Shown in pieces: positions 13,932 to 33,706 of a stretch of 64,000 nucleotides of DNA. The DNA lies in NCBI GenBank assembly GCA_002104945.1, contig MCFH01000005.1, forward strand, positions 124,001 through 188,000, written 5' to 3'. The translations under genes were made by a program, and so were the position numbers. The notes beneath the pieces were generated by a model. It worked only from the letters and a program-made list of their open reading frames with translations, was not told the origin of the DNA and made no database searches. Numbering within the stretch: the stretch's first letter is position 1; each line of letters opens with the position of its first letter. The DNA comes from Piromyces finnis. Its lineage: Eukaryota > Neocallimastigomycota > Neocallimastigomycetes > Neocallimastigales > Neocallimastigaceae.

Positions 13932-16343
13932 TACCTTTTGATATATAATTATATCATTTTTTGATTCATTAATGATTCTTATTGGCCATATTACAGATTT
14001 TATTAATGATATATAAACTGTAGCATTATTCAAAACAATACTTACTTTTATCAGATCTTCATGATTGCTATTCTTTTTTGTTAATTTTAAATAAAATGTT
14101 CCTATATTGTCAATATTTATAGGAGCTGTCCATTCATCATTATCTGAATTAGTTAAACGGAAACAAATATTCTTTTCTGAAACATCTTTAAATTTATCTA
14201 AACTGATAATAGAATTTTGATTAAGTTCACTTTCAATTTCACTTTCTACTTGTTTTATTCTTAATTTTTCATCTAGTTTATTTATAATAATATATCGAGG
14301 TGATATAGTAACCACTTTAATATTATGGTATTTTCCTTGACCTTCAGTAACATTAATTCCTAATTCAATTTTTCTATTGTTATTCATTGGAATATTAATA
14401 TCGTAAGAACTTCCAACTGCTTCAAAACTTATTGGCTTACTCAATTCTGAATCTGGAACTTTTAAAAGTACTCTATTAGATAAAGGATTAAATTGATTAT
14501 TAAATGAAAATAGATTTGGAATTAATTTTTTTATTGATTTTTTTAAAACAAGATTATTGGTATTAATTATTTTTCTTGTATTAACAATAATATCCAAATC
14601 TGTTTTATTATAAATAATATATGGGCACATTATTGAAACTTTCTTAGTTCCTGTTGTAAGCTTTGAATAGCAAATTTGAAGTTTCAATTCAAAACCATCC
14701 GAATTATATAATGTTATATATTTATCTATTGATCCAAATTTACTATCATTAATTATACTTATTTCCTTTTGTTGAAAATCAATATCAAAGATATTTATAC
14801 TTAATCCAAGAATACTATTTGTATTTAATTCATATATAGAATATGATTTTCCTGGATATATATATGATTTACAAATATCATTTTTACTCTTATCTTCTAA
14901 AACACAAAATTTTATTGAATATGGTAATAAATTTTCAATTTCTAGTGGAGGAACAATTGAATAAGTCATATTTAAATGCTCTTGTAATTTATTTTTACTA
15001 GTTTCGTTATATATTTTGAAATAAAACAAATTTTTAGTGCTACTACAATTTAGATATACAGTATTTGATGTTCTAAAATCATTCCAAATAAATGCTTCAT
15101 CACTCCAACTATATAGTTTATCTTTTTCGTCCTTTGGTTTAATTTTAATTTTTCCATTGTATGTATCCATAATTGGAATATAGAAATCTTCCATTGGTCC
15201 AATACTATATTGGGTTATTTTATTACCCATAATCAATATATCTAAATGCAAATTTGTTCTATTTTTTAAAATTGATGATGATCTAAAAGTTACATATTTA
15301 ACATTGTCAATTACTTTTATATCAACTACAAGTATATATATAATATCATTAACCATAGGTCTTAATAAATAAGATATCGTTTTTTCTTGATCAACTGGTA
15401 TTGATTTTATTGTTTCCCACATACTTGTATTAATTTGAATATTTAATTTATTTTCTATCACTTTTTCTCTTTCACGCATATTTCTCCAATCAGTAAATTT
15501 CAATTTCAATTCACCATTATTTGGAATTTCATTTAATGATATATCCAAATCCGCCTCTTTACTTTCTGTCCAAACTACAATATTACTACCTGTTCTATTT
15601 CTTAAAATATATGGATAAGTTTCTATCCTACGACTTTGAAGATCACGGTTCTTTTGATTATTTAATTTTGAATATGTATTAATTAAACTATTAATTGTAT
15701 CATGGCATAAATTAATATTTAATTTATCTTTAGCATTTAAATCACAATTTAGCTCTGAGTTAGAATCTTCTTTATATATATTAACATTAAATTTCCATGG
15801 TTCAACTAAAGGTTCCCAATGCGAACTTTTTATATTAAAAAAATTTAATTCAATGGGTAAGCACGTTTTAGCAATTAATGATGTTGACCAATTTTGGACA
15901 TTTAATTTAAATTCATCAATTTTCCCATCTATTGTTTGTATGTGAAGACCTTTTAAATCATCAATTAAAATAATATGAATACCCTTACAATATAGTTCTA
16001 ATTCTTCATGTTTCATTATTAGATTTGATGATATATTATTGTTTTCTATTTTTTTTGCATTAATCATTAAAATATTATCATTCACTGAAGAATCGTTTAA
16101 ATATGTTTTTGTTTTTTCGTATATTTTATTAAACAAAAGGAAATCCCAATAAGATATTCTTAATTCTAAAAAACTAAAATCCAATATTAGCTTTTTAAAT
16201 AAATGATCAGGTGATGGATTTTGAATATCAATAGTAACATTAATATTGAAATTTGATATTAATCTTAACGATGTAGATTCTTTTTCTTCAAATATACATA
16301 AAAAGGCGCCTTTAGTATAATAATAAATAAGAAAAAATAAGTA

Positions 16344-16431
<88 letters not shown>

Positions 16432-19400
16432 TATTTCTTCAACATATAATTTTGTAATTTCACTATCATCAATAATAATTTTTTTTGCAGATAAAACAAC
16501 AGCTTCAGTATCTCGTAACTCGTGATTTTCTAATAATGTTATTTCTGGATTATTTATTGAAACTATTAATTTTAATTTATCTTTTGTCTTAACATTACAA
16601 AAAATAAAATCATCTTCAAAAGTATTTTTATCAGAATCATTAATTTTATTTTTAATTCCAAATGGGATTTCATTCAATACATTTTCATGAATACTATCAA
16701 TTGAAACACCTAATGGATTAAAAAAGAAGCTTTTTAATTCAAATAATGTGTTTAAAGCAAATATAATTTTTGGATTATTGATTTCAACATTCAAATATGA
16801 GTTTTTACTGCTATCTCTTTTGAAATAAACATTTGCAAAAGGTTCATCTGATGATCGATCTGGTATTATCTCACGAAATACGCATTTATGGCTTAAACAT
16901 ATATCATTCATTGTAAAGGAAGTTATACCAATTTTAATATCTATATTATCATTACTTGACATAACTACATTAACTTGAGATTCACAAATTTGTAATGATG
17001 TATGACCAATATTTTTTAAATCTTCAATTCCATTACCATCACCTAAAAATATTTCTAGTTTAATTAATGGGACATTTAACTCCATATGAAACGTTTTTTT
17101 ATATGATAAATCAAAATTACTATTAGAAAAATCCGAACTTTTGGTCTTTAATATTTCGCAATTTATTGTTGGATTTAAATTTAAATTACTATGAGAAATT
17201 GATCTAATTAAATTATCTTCATTTTTAATATATGAATTATTTGTATTTAAACCATTAACTTTGGTAGTATTTTCGTCTGATTTGAATATTGTATGATAGA
17301 TTTCAAGTATGTGTAAATATTGTTTTTCTGTTAATTGGATTTTGATATCTGTTAAATTACTTATAATCTATTTATTATCAATTTTAAATTATATAATAAA
17401 AATTATTAATTTTATAATAATTATTATTTAATAATTAAGATCTATATAATAATCAAAATGCGTACCATGATTCTAGGAATATCATCATCTCTAATCAAAT
17501 CTCCAAGAGTGAAATTCAAATTAATATTGAAATCTTTTAATATCTGTAATACTTGCTCTTTATCACCAAAATAATAATAAGAAACTGCTTTCATTGAATT
17601 AATATCAACTGTGAATTTATTAGGTATTAATTTCAGATTTTCCATATTTTTACTATTATCAATGTTTTGAGTTGAAGAATCTAGTGATTCATTCCTCATA
17701 TTTATTTCACCTAAATATACAATTAAATGATCTTTTGATTGTAATGAACCCTTTGGAAATTCAATTATTGGTGTTTGAATGTCAATATCTACTACTATTT
17801 TACTTGTATTTTCTTTAATTTGAGATGCCGATTGTATTGCTTTATCTTTAGCAGCTTCATAAAGTTCCCTCATTTCATTAAAAAATTCACAAATATCATT
17901 AATTAAAGGATTTAAATGAGTATAATGAACAGAATCAGCTCTTAAATACAAGCTCATATCATATCCTGGATAATTTTCTTTATCATATGGGTCGTATTTT
18001 ATATATTTAAAATCTAAAGCTTTATTACCTTTTGTACTTAATAATTGATAATAGTGTCTACCATTTTCAACTCTTTTAACATTATCTACTATTAATATAT
18101 CTTCTAATTGACCAGTAACATATAATTTCCTTTGTTGAGTATATATCATAATTTCTCCTGTATGTATATTACATGTTAATATTCTAAATTTCCCATTATT
18201 AGCAATTAAATTAACACCTTTCATATTTATTCCAATAAGAATTGTATTGATATCATCATCCTTTGAATTAGTATTTGAATTAAAAACAATTTCACTTTGA
18301 TTATTATTATCATCATTATTATTATTAACAAAAGTTTTCATTATAAAATCATATATTTCCATTACATTACTATTTGATATAAATAAATCTAATGCAGCTA
18401 AATTAAAGTCAATTCTTCTTCCAATACCACGGTATTCTGGAGAATTTTTATTTACATCGAAATATTCAATTAATATTAATGACTTTTCTCTACTTTTTGG
18501 TGAATTACTTTTAGGTTCAGATGCCACTAAAATTTTTCTAAATTCAGAATTTAATTCTTGAGCATTATCTTCAACAAAAATATTTTCTATTTTAGTAATA
18601 ATTTTTGTATCAAATAAACGTTTTATTAAAACAAAGTTTGTATTTAAAAGGACCATATTTGCTATAATTTTATCCATATTTGTATTTTTTTCGTATTTCC
18701 CAACTTTTGCAATAATTTCTTTTATATTAAAATTAAATTCTAAATCAGATATTGAAAAAAGTTCTATTTCATTTTTTAAATTTTCATTGTTTTCTTCTTT
18801 TGCATCAAAAAATTCATCATCATCAGTTATTTTTGAATATATATCGTCTGAAAGAATATCAAGAAAAGATGGTTTTACTAATGAATGATTTTCTATAGTT
18901 GTAATATCATCTCTACTAAATAATGATATTACATTCGATATTGTATTCTATTTTAATTTATTTACATTATAAAATATTTATTGTTAATTTTTATTAATTT
19001 TATATAATTAATTTGATTATAAAATAAAATAATTACCATAAAAATTAAATACTTTTCATCAGTAAAATTTAATACTAATTTAGGTAATGTTCCATTGATT
19101 TTACATTGAGGAGAATCTGTATTGTTTTTTGGTAAAATACAATTTTCAAAAAGTAAAGAAATATTTGTTTTTTCAATGATATCATATTTTGATAATGTAG
19201 AATTTGATAAAATATCTTGTTCATAGTTATCAAGAGAACTACCTGCAAGAATCTATAATTAATTAAATCATTTATAATTTATTACTTTTTTACAATTATA
19301 TAAATATATATATTTAAAGTTTACTTGAACAGAATTTAAATCTATTGAAAATTTATCATATAACAATGAATTCAACGTTCTTTCCTCTTCAATAGTTAAT

Positions 19401-22400
19401 CTTTGACCTATTTTATTTTGTAAATATTCCTTTTTTTCTTTATCTATCATTTCGCTTTTAATAATTAATTTACCAGCATCAACAATTAAAAATTCTGTAG
19501 TATTTCTATTAATTATATTTAAATAATTTAAATTAAATAAGGATAAATTATTATTATTACTATTATTATTATTATAAATAATAAAATAAATAATAAATGT
19601 CATACCTTTGCCTAAATAAAAAAATAGGAGCTTCAGCATCAATTTTTAGATCAAATATTTTTCGTGTCATTAATAAATAATCTAAACCGGCTCTTGTTTG
19701 AGATTTGATTTTTTCAAATGTGGTTTCTGCAGCATTCTATTATATACCAATAATAATAAGTAATCAATCAATCAATTATTAATTTTTATTACTTACCTTA
19801 ACTGAAATCAACGTTTCTGGTTGAATTGTTGGTCTTGTAACAAATTTAATAAGATTATCAATTATTTCATAATTATAATTTACTTCTAATGGTTTCATCT
19901 GAATATCTAATGAATAATCTATATTTTTATCAATTGGGTTGTTTTCAAAAGTAACATTTAAGAATGGCTTTATAATTTCATCGTTTTTATTTCTATAATA
20001 AATGACAATATATATAATTTAATAAATTAATAACTTAATTATCACATATATATACTATATGATAATTTTAATATTACTCTTCAATAATATTTTTTGTATT
20101 TTGAGCCTTTATTAATTCCGAGAATTTTGAATTATTATCAATTTCATCTTTTAATATAAAATCACTAATTTTAATATTAGCTTTTAAAGATGTTGGTCTT
20201 TTAATAAAATCTAATATGCAATTATCAATATTTGAATATAAAATTGAAATAGGATTTTTGCTATGTGGTTGCTGAATAAATGTTAATGAACCTCTTTTTA
20301 GGTTAAATATAAGATTGAACATAATAAACTATTTTATTTAAAAATAATAAATTTAATAATTAATATATTTAAGTTTTTTTTAAAAAAAAATTTATATTAC
20401 TATTAATAATAAATATATATAATGGATTTACATCTAATGGCAAGTCTTCTTTTCTTAACTCAAAATTTGGATCAAAATCAATAGCTTTATATATCATTCT
20501 AAGATCTTCATCAGTAACAATTTGATTTTCCTATTATTTAACAACAATAATAAAAACATAAATTTATGTATATTTTATATAAAAATATAAAATAAAAATA
20601 TTTCACTTACCTCATGAGAACCATTCTCTTCTTTATTCCACCAGCTTTTTAACCAGCTTTTTCTTTGTATATTCTCTTGTTGTGACTTTGGCTTAACTAG
20701 ATAATTATTATTATTATGATTATTATATTTTATATTATTATTGAAGTTAAATTTTTTACTTTTTTTATCATTGAATATATAAGAAAAAAACTTTCAAAAA
20801 TATGTATACCTATATTATTTGTTTTGAGGATACTTTTGGTCAGATTTCTATAATATTTAATATCTTCAAATGGCAATTTTTTTTCTAATTCTTTTAATTC
20901 ATCTTGTATCTTTTTATTGTTTTAATATATTAATGTTTAATCATAGAAATATATATACATAATGTTTTTGTCATATATATTATACTATATTTACATTTTG
21001 GTTTGTAGTCCCTAATAATATTTGCTGATATAATTTTATATATAAATGTCTATTATCTCTTCTTTTTTTAAAAAACTCCCAAGATGATTTATAATTTTTT
21101 TCATGTATTTCATAAAGTACACACTTTCCTTTTAATTTTAAATAAAATGGTTTAAAATTATATAATTATTAATTATTTTATTAAATATAAATAAAGATAT
21201 TTTTAAAAAGACTATACCAAAATATTGAAACCATTGACGAGGATGTGTTTTAGGGGTCATTGATTGTGGAGGTCTAAATTTACGATACTACATTTTATAA
21301 ATATAATAAATAGTAAATAAATGATTATAATAAATTTATTACAATAATATATATATATATACTTTTTCAGACTTTTTAAAATTTGAAAAATTATCAATCA
21401 ATAGCCAAATATTTTGATACTGTTCTTCGTCAATAATCAAACCAAATTCATCAAGAACAATGTCAATTTTTGTCATTAATCGTTTTACATTTGTATTTTT
21501 ATTCATAATAAGCTTTATATTATATAGACATAAAAATTAATAATTATAATAATAATAAATAAATATCTAATATTATGTTTGAATATAAATAATGAAATAC
21601 CTTTCCTGTTCCAGAAACCGGTTTTAAGATAAATTGAATTGGAGAACTTAAATCGATTTTCTTTTACAAACAAATATATTATAACAATGATATTTATTAA
21701 TTGTTTAAATCTATATTCTAAAATAAATATATATAGTTACCATCATTTCAAAGAAATCGTATGAGGATTTATTTGAAAACAATTCTGAATTTGTATTCCA
21801 ATAGATAGATAATCCCTCTAAGTTTAATAACTTTATATATTGAAATATTTTATAAGAATTAATACTTTATTATCACTTAAAAATAAAAAATTGAAAAAAG
21901 ATTTTTTTTTTTTTTTTTTTTTTTTTTCAGTTTATTAATAAAAAATAGTTATATTTTAAAACTTACTTTATATGTTGTATTACTCTCTTTAACAAACTCT
22001 TTCTCCCATTCTTCATTACTTGAACAAGCTGTAAGTTGGGAAATTGTTACACCAATAGAAAATGGTGACTAATTAAAAATGATATTAATATTATTACTAT
22101 TTTATATATAATTAAAATATATAATCTTTATAATTAAATTCTTTTACTTTTGGATTGCTTTTTTGATCTTCATATCTAATGTGTATATTATTTATAGAGA
22201 TTTGTAAATTATCAATAATCTTTGCCATTAATTGTGTCATATATGTTTCTTGTTTATCTAGTTAATTAACATCATTTTACAATTTAAATTTTGCTTAATT
22301 TATGAAATGAAATATTAAGCAAATCTAAATTTAAGTTTATCTTTACCATTATCATTTAATTCTATTTCTTCCAATTCCATTTTTTGTATTTTTTGCAATT

Positions 22401-23006
22401 TATTATGAATGAGTTCTTTTTCTTCTAATTCCTTATTATACTATATAAAAATATTATTAATACTTATAAAGTTAAGTTATAAATTATTTGTTTTAAAATA
22501 ATTTACATCATTTTCTGCCTTTGGAATTGCTAATAGTAAGACATTCTTAATATTTAGATTTACTGGGGTATTCTTGAAATCAGACCATGAAAAATTAAGT
22601 ACTAATTCACCAAGATATCCTTTATTAAATAATAATTTCAATATTAATTATTACTATTGTTAATTTATTTACTATATATTAAATGTTAATATATAACAAT
22701 ACAACCTTCAAGAACATCTATTGGTAAATTCAATTGCCTTAATGCATCCTTCCTTAATTTTAAATTTTGTAAAACGACGTCACCTTATTGTTTTAATAAT
22801 ATAAACATTAAATTGATATTCATAAAAATAATAATATTAATAGATTTAATTTAATTTAATATCCTTTTAAATTACATTTATTCTGTATTAAATAATTTTA
22901 AAAAGAAACCTTTCCAAACTGATATTGATAATTGATTTGTATCAAGATTATCGACATATTTTCCGAGTAATTTATTTAATAATGAAATAACTATTCCCTC
23001 AAACAT
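11059..23006 (-). CDS. VPS13: VPS13 bridge-like lipid transfer protein
   Basis: VPS13 proteins are long groove-shaped tubes that move glycerophospholipids in bulk between membranes at contact sites. Exon 1 (23006-22910) reads MFEGIVISLLNKLLGKYV, and the next exon gives GDVVLQNLKLRKDALRQ and LNLPIDVLEG, the classic chorein N-terminus. The extended chorein region follows (IRYEDQKSNP near 22160, SPFSIGVTISQLTA near 22070). A VAB/SHR-BD adaptor-binding region is near 15620-15480 (RNRTGSNIVVW, then LKFTDWRNMRERE). The ATG2-C/APT1-like helical region is near 12870-12600, including LHKILGSADLIGNP and YEPIQGFISDRPQDIG. A PH-like C-terminus ends EKLRLIK at 11059. There are more than 20 exons; the last is 11127-11059. 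Two introns are filled with (AAT)n, which could be mistaken for coding poly-Asn or poly-Ile. The protein should be roughly 3000 residues, normal for the family, and looks intact. Confidence 0.96.
13776..13932 (-). repeat. (AAT)n array filling a VPS13 intron
   Basis: On the minus strand the exon ends ATCAAAAG|GTAAATAATAAT and the array runs to an AATAG acceptor just upstream of AATCCTAAGAGAAAA. Splicing joins IIIYQK to NPKRKYKVLPS in frame. The array contains a GAT interruption and a one-base slip, which is harmless because it is intronic. Confidence 0.85.
16318..16430 (-). repeat. (AAT)n array filling a VPS13 intron
   Basis: The donor GAAATAG|GTAATAATAAT runs directly into the repeat. The acceptor is ATACTAAAG| followed by GCGCCTTTTTATGT. 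Splicing yields VEEIG then AFLCIFEEKEST in frame, so the array does not encode poly-Asn. Confidence 0.85.
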
Positions 23007-23848
23007 TAAATCAATTTTTATACAAATTTTAAATATTGAAGTTACTAATATATAATTTTAATGTAATTATTATATATATTAACCATTAATATGATAAAAT
23101 ATATATATTTGACATTAATTTCTAAGATTATAAAATATGCGATGAAAGTAATTAATAGTTTTTAATTATAAAAAAAAAAAAAAAAATAAAAAAAAAGAGA
23201 GAGAGAGAGAAAGTAATTTAATTAAATTTATAAAGAAGTAATTTATTAAGTTATAATATCTTTCTCTATATTTAATATTTTTAATTTGAATACATAAAAT
23301 TTTTGAAATTATAAATGTGATAGTTTTTTAATTAGTACATATATTATTAAATGAATTATTTAATAATATATATCTTTGATTTATGCTTCACCAAATTATT
23401 TAAAAATGAATGAATAATAAATGTGGATTAATTGTAATTAATAAGTTTTGCTTTATATTAAAATATGAATATAATTATTTCTGAAACCATACTACTTTAA
23501 AATAATATATTTAAAATTTAAAACTGTTGATAATATAATTTTATTCAATATTTTTTATGTTTAGAAGTTTAAATATTAAATATATTTAATTACCAATGAA
23601 TAAATTCTTTTAATTATATTGTTTTACATTATTGAATATTATTTAATATTTTATTAAAATCTTTGAAAAGAGATTTTATAATTCTAATTAAAACTAACCT
23701 TTAATTTTAGTTTATCGGAGTAAAATATAAAAAATAAAAAATTTTTCAAAGTATAAAAGGTTAATATTGATATTTATCTTTCTTAAATTTTAAAAGCAAA
23801 AAGGATTAATATATATATATATAAAAGAAAAGAAAGAAAAAAAGCACA
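23007..23848. promoter_or_regulatory. Divergent intergenic region between VPS13 and the CCDC153-like gene
   Basis: These 842 bp separate two divergently transcribed genes and must hold both promoters. Visible features are a poly-A run near 23168, a short (GA)n tract at about 23196-23211, and purine-rich sequence just upstream of the CCDC153-like ATG. No specific transcription factor site could be supported. Confidence 0.4.
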
Positions 23849-24853
23849 ATGCCACCAAAAATTGCGAAAACAAAAACAACCAAAAAAAAAAAGGGCTCGA
23901 AGAAAAAAAAAAGCCTAAAACAAAAATCACCAGAAGAATTAGATTGCTTTGAACAATTAACTAAAGCCAATGTGACAAATAAAACTTTATTACTCGAGCT
24001 TGGTAATTTTTTTTTTAATTTTATAATATTTAATTTATTTAAAAATTTTAACACTGTATAAATTAGGTGATAAAAAAAACCAAAATGTAAAATTGATTGA
24101 TAAATGCAAACTTCAAGATGCTGAAATGAATGAATTAAAACAACAACTTATTAATAATGATATTGATAAGTATTCCATTACTTCAGGTATTAATTTTATT
24201 TATTCAACTATCCAAACAATGTTAATTTCTTTATGTTTATTTCTCTATTTAAAATTGCTGATATGAAACCAAATTAATAATAATAAAAATAATAATCTTA
24301 TAATCATTAAAGATATGAACAAACAATATAGGCAATTACAAAATGATATGATTTTGAAAATAAAAATGCTTGAAGCCAAAGTTTGTGAATTACAAAACCA
24401 ATTAAGTATATATTAAAATTAATTTCATTAAACAAATTAAATGTATTATAATAATAATCACTAATATTATATTATATTAGATATTACAAAGCTGGCTTTA
24501 CAAGAATCAGCAAAAGAACATGCAAGAATTATTGCTGAAAAAGATAGTCTTATTGAAGATCAAAATGTAAAAATGACATATTTATCTTCTGAATTTGAAA
24601 CAATGTTAAATGTAATAAATTAAATATTTATTTTATGCTTAATTAGTGAATAATATAAAAATATATATATTTTAATTTTTATAAAAAATTCTAAATTTTT
24701 CAATATTTTATTTATTTATTTTTAAAGGAAACTGTTACAAGAATGACCAATAAATTAGAAATAGTAACAAGTAAATGGAAAGACGATATTCATTTATCTG
24801 AAATTAATCAAAGACGACTTGCTGATTTCCATATTACAACAGATAAAATATAA
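23849..24853 (+). CDS. CCDC153: CCDC153/DRC12-like axonemal coiled-coil protein
   Basis: Five exons (23849-24002, 24067-24186, 24313-24405, 24481-24611, 24728-24853) sum to 624 nt, giving 207 residues. The human protein is about 210. The N-terminus MPPKIAKTKTTKKKKGSKKK is the basic MPPK..KKK start of CCDC153. The middle is a continuous coiled coil. The C-terminus (TNKLEIVTSKWKDDIH, then LSEINQRRLADF) mirrors the family's conserved Lys/Trp-containing tail. CCDC153 is the DRC12 subunit of the nexin-dynein regulatory complex, which links axonemal doublets and regulates dynein. It fits a flagellated zoospore. The gene converges on WDR4 with a 307-bp gap. Identity rests on length, termini and coiled-coil layout, since sequence similarity in such proteins is low. 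Confidence 0.78.
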
Positions 24854-25160
24854 TTTATTTTTATATTAATATTAATTTTATATATAATTATTAATTCTAT
24901 TAAAATTTTAAAATTATTGTTAATTAACTTTAATAAATAAAAAATAATAAGATTTTTATATATTAGTTAAATATTATTACTACTATTATTCCATGCTGCT
25001 TTTATTAATATTATTTTTATTATATTTATCTTAAATATTTATACTTTATTAATATACTATTTTTAAATTAACAAAATATATATTATTTTTGATATTTGTA
25101 TTAAAAAGAAAAATATATATTCTTAAATTTTTAAAAACTAAAATAAAAAACTTATTAATT
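24854..25160. other. Convergent intergenic spacer
   Basis: A/T-only spacer between the 3' ends of the CCDC153-like and WDR4 genes. It should carry both polyadenylation regions, but no distinct signal can be assigned. Confidence 0.5.
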
Positions 25161-26951
25161 TTATTTTGTTTTTTGTTTTTTTGCTGTATTTCCTTCTTCT
25201 TGTTGAGCTTTTTTTGCATCTAAAACATCTTTTCTTAAATTTTCATTTGTCATATATTTACTAATATCGACATTTTCACCTATTTATTAAATATATTTAT
25301 TATACGCTTATTAATGCTTTATTTCATTTTGTTAATATATTTGAATTATAATTATATTTACAATCTTCAGTATTTTCAAAGAATTTCAATTCTTCTTTAT
25401 CAACGTATTCAATTGGTGATAACTAATTATTTATATTATAAATATATATATATATTAGAATGGGAATTATAATAGTATTAATATTTCTTTATGTATATAT
25501 AATATTTACTCTTGAAATAATTGTAATTAAATCTTTTGTATTTTCATCAACAAAGTTAGTAATCCATAATCTTCCTTTATTATCGAAAGCAATATCTAAT
25601 ATCAAGTTTTCAGTAATAATTGTACTTTTAATATTTAGTTTATTATCTTTAATATCAAAGAAAAAAACTGCTGGTAATCTATTTTAAAATTATATTATGT
25701 ATATAATTATACATATTAATATAAATTTATTTTATCATTTTAAATTTAGTTATTAATTTTTTTATACTTTTCAAAACAAACAGCTATTAGATTTTCTTCT
25801 GAATAACTAGTAATTTCTTTTACATTATAAGTTTCAATTGAATTTAAATTATTATTCTATAATAATGAATATATAAGAGAAATTTATCAATTATTAAAAT
25901 TATTAATTATAATTTTTAAAATTTTTACTTTTTTTTACCTTTATTGTATCTTCTATTAAAGTTTTAATATCAATTTTTTGAATAACTTTAGCATTAACAT
26001 AATCCCATAAAAATAAATAATCATCACCTCCACCAGATAATAATAAGGATTCATTATTTGGTATAAAACACATTTTTGAAATGTATCTAATTAAATTTTT
26101 ATAATATTTTTATTTTATTATATAAATTTATGTTATAAAGTATAATATTTATAATATCAAATTTACTCTTTATGGCCAAAACAGAAATTTTTAATAATGT
26201 AAGTTTTAGGATATTTAGTAACTCTAATCTTTTCATCTCTATCCGAAGTTAAAATATATTTTTCATCTCTTGACAATAAAATATCAGTTAACATTGATAC
26301 ATGTCCCATCATTAATTTACCATTTTCTTCGGAATCAATAATGGAATAACTATATATATATTTATATCATTTATTTATTATTTTAAATTAATATTTACTT
26401 TTATATAAAGGAAAATTATGGTATTCATTTTTAAAATTTACCGATATACATCTCCAAAACCATCGGCAACCAAAACATTTTTTCCATTGTTTTCAAAAAC
26501 AAGTGAATTAACTTTTTTTGGTGTATTTCTTTTATGAAAATTAAATATTAAATATAATTATTAAATATTATTTATTACATTAAATTATAACAACAAGAGT
26601 AAAAAAGATATTTCTTATGTACTTTGCTAATAAACATTTTCCAGTATTTACATCCCAAAATTTCAAATTTTTATCATCCGATGCTACTGCTAAAATTGAG
26701 GCATCGTTATTAAAATTAATTGATCTTATACTTGTTTTCTTAACCTCATCTTGGTTTATTTCTATAGTTTTATCAGTACTATTAATTAAATAAAAACCAT
26801 AATATTAATATTTAATTATTAATTTAATTTTCTTAAAAACATATTTAAAAAATAAATATAATTACTTTAAATTTTTTATTTTAATTTTGTTTTTATATGC
26901 AGCTGCTATGCAACCATTTGTACTTTTAATTAAGTGATATGGAGCTTTCAT
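25161..26951 (-). CDS. TRM82: WDR4/Trm82, non-catalytic subunit of tRNA (guanine-46-N7) methyltransferase
   Basis: This WD40 protein holds the catalytic METTL1/Trm8 subunit in an active form for m7G46 formation in the variable loop of tRNAs. The gene is split into about nine exons and starts MKAPYHLIKSTNGCIAAAYK at 26951. A family-specific stretch is present: GHVSMLTDILLSRDEKYI, then LTSDRDEKIRVTKYP and KNFCFGHKEY. These match WDR4 (GHxSMLxDV, TADRDEKIRVS, FCLGHxE). Earlier blades include LAVASDDKNLKFWDVNTGKC, and NNGKNVLVADGFGDVY precedes the DRDEK blade. The protein ends with a Lys/Gln-rich tail (KKQKTK) before TAA at 25163-25161. It is divergent from the KAT14-like gene, with 395 bp between the starts. 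Confidence 0.92.
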
Positions 26952-27346
26952 TTTTAATAGATTTATAGTAATATTAATCTTTTAAAATGCTTCATAAATA
27001 TATTTTATTTTTTTTTTTAAATATTAATATGATGTTAGTTAAAACCAATCATAATAATGGTGAATATAAATTAATGTATTAATAGTTACATTGTTATTAC
27101 AATACATTTTATATTTTGTATGTAATTAAAATTTATAAAGTTTAAAAATTAGTTTCAATTTTTTATTTAAAAGAATGAAATTCAAATTTTAGGTAGGAAA
27201 ATTACATTTATTTCTATAAATTAAATAAAATGTTTAATAATTATATTTATAATATTTAAATTATATAGTCTAACTAAATTTATTAATATTTTAATTAATA
27301 TTAACAAAAATTAAAGGATTGAATTATCATTAAAAATCTTTTTCTA
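26952..27346. promoter_or_regulatory. Divergent promoter region between WDR4 and KAT14-like genes
   Basis: A 395-bp A/T-rich gap between two divergent start codons, so both core promoters should lie here. No discrete motif was recognised. Confidence 0.4.
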
Positions 27347-33392
<6,046 letters not shown>

Positions 33393-33706
33393 AAACTATA
33401 TTATAAATATTTATTATTTTATTTATTATTTGATAATTAAGATAATAAATATGATTTAATTTATAATAAATATTCTCTAATTAAAACCTATTAAAACATT
33501 GGAAGTTTAATTATAATAGTTATTTTAATAATAATAATAACAAAAATAATAATAAAAATTTTTAATAACTCTTAAAATAATGATATATGAATTTTAATTT
33601 TTGTATAATATAAATTTTTATATTATTTTATAAGACATTATCATATATATATATATGATAAATAATATTTAATGGTTTATTATTTTATATATTAATTAAA
33701 ACTAGA
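33393..33706. other. Convergent intergenic spacer
   Basis: A 314-bp A/T-rich gap between the 3' ends of the KAT14-like and CEP19-like genes. Only simple-sequence runs are visible. Confidence 0.5.

Noticed and set aside
13791-13940. Apparent poly-Asn/poly-Ile C-terminus of a VPS13 fragment
   Set aside because: Splice sites at both ends and the conserved sequence resuming downstream show the array is intronic.
23806-24054. Minus-strand Phe/Leu-rich frame opposite the CCDC153-like first exon
   Set aside because: Caused by the Lys-rich coding strand; no start context or similarity.
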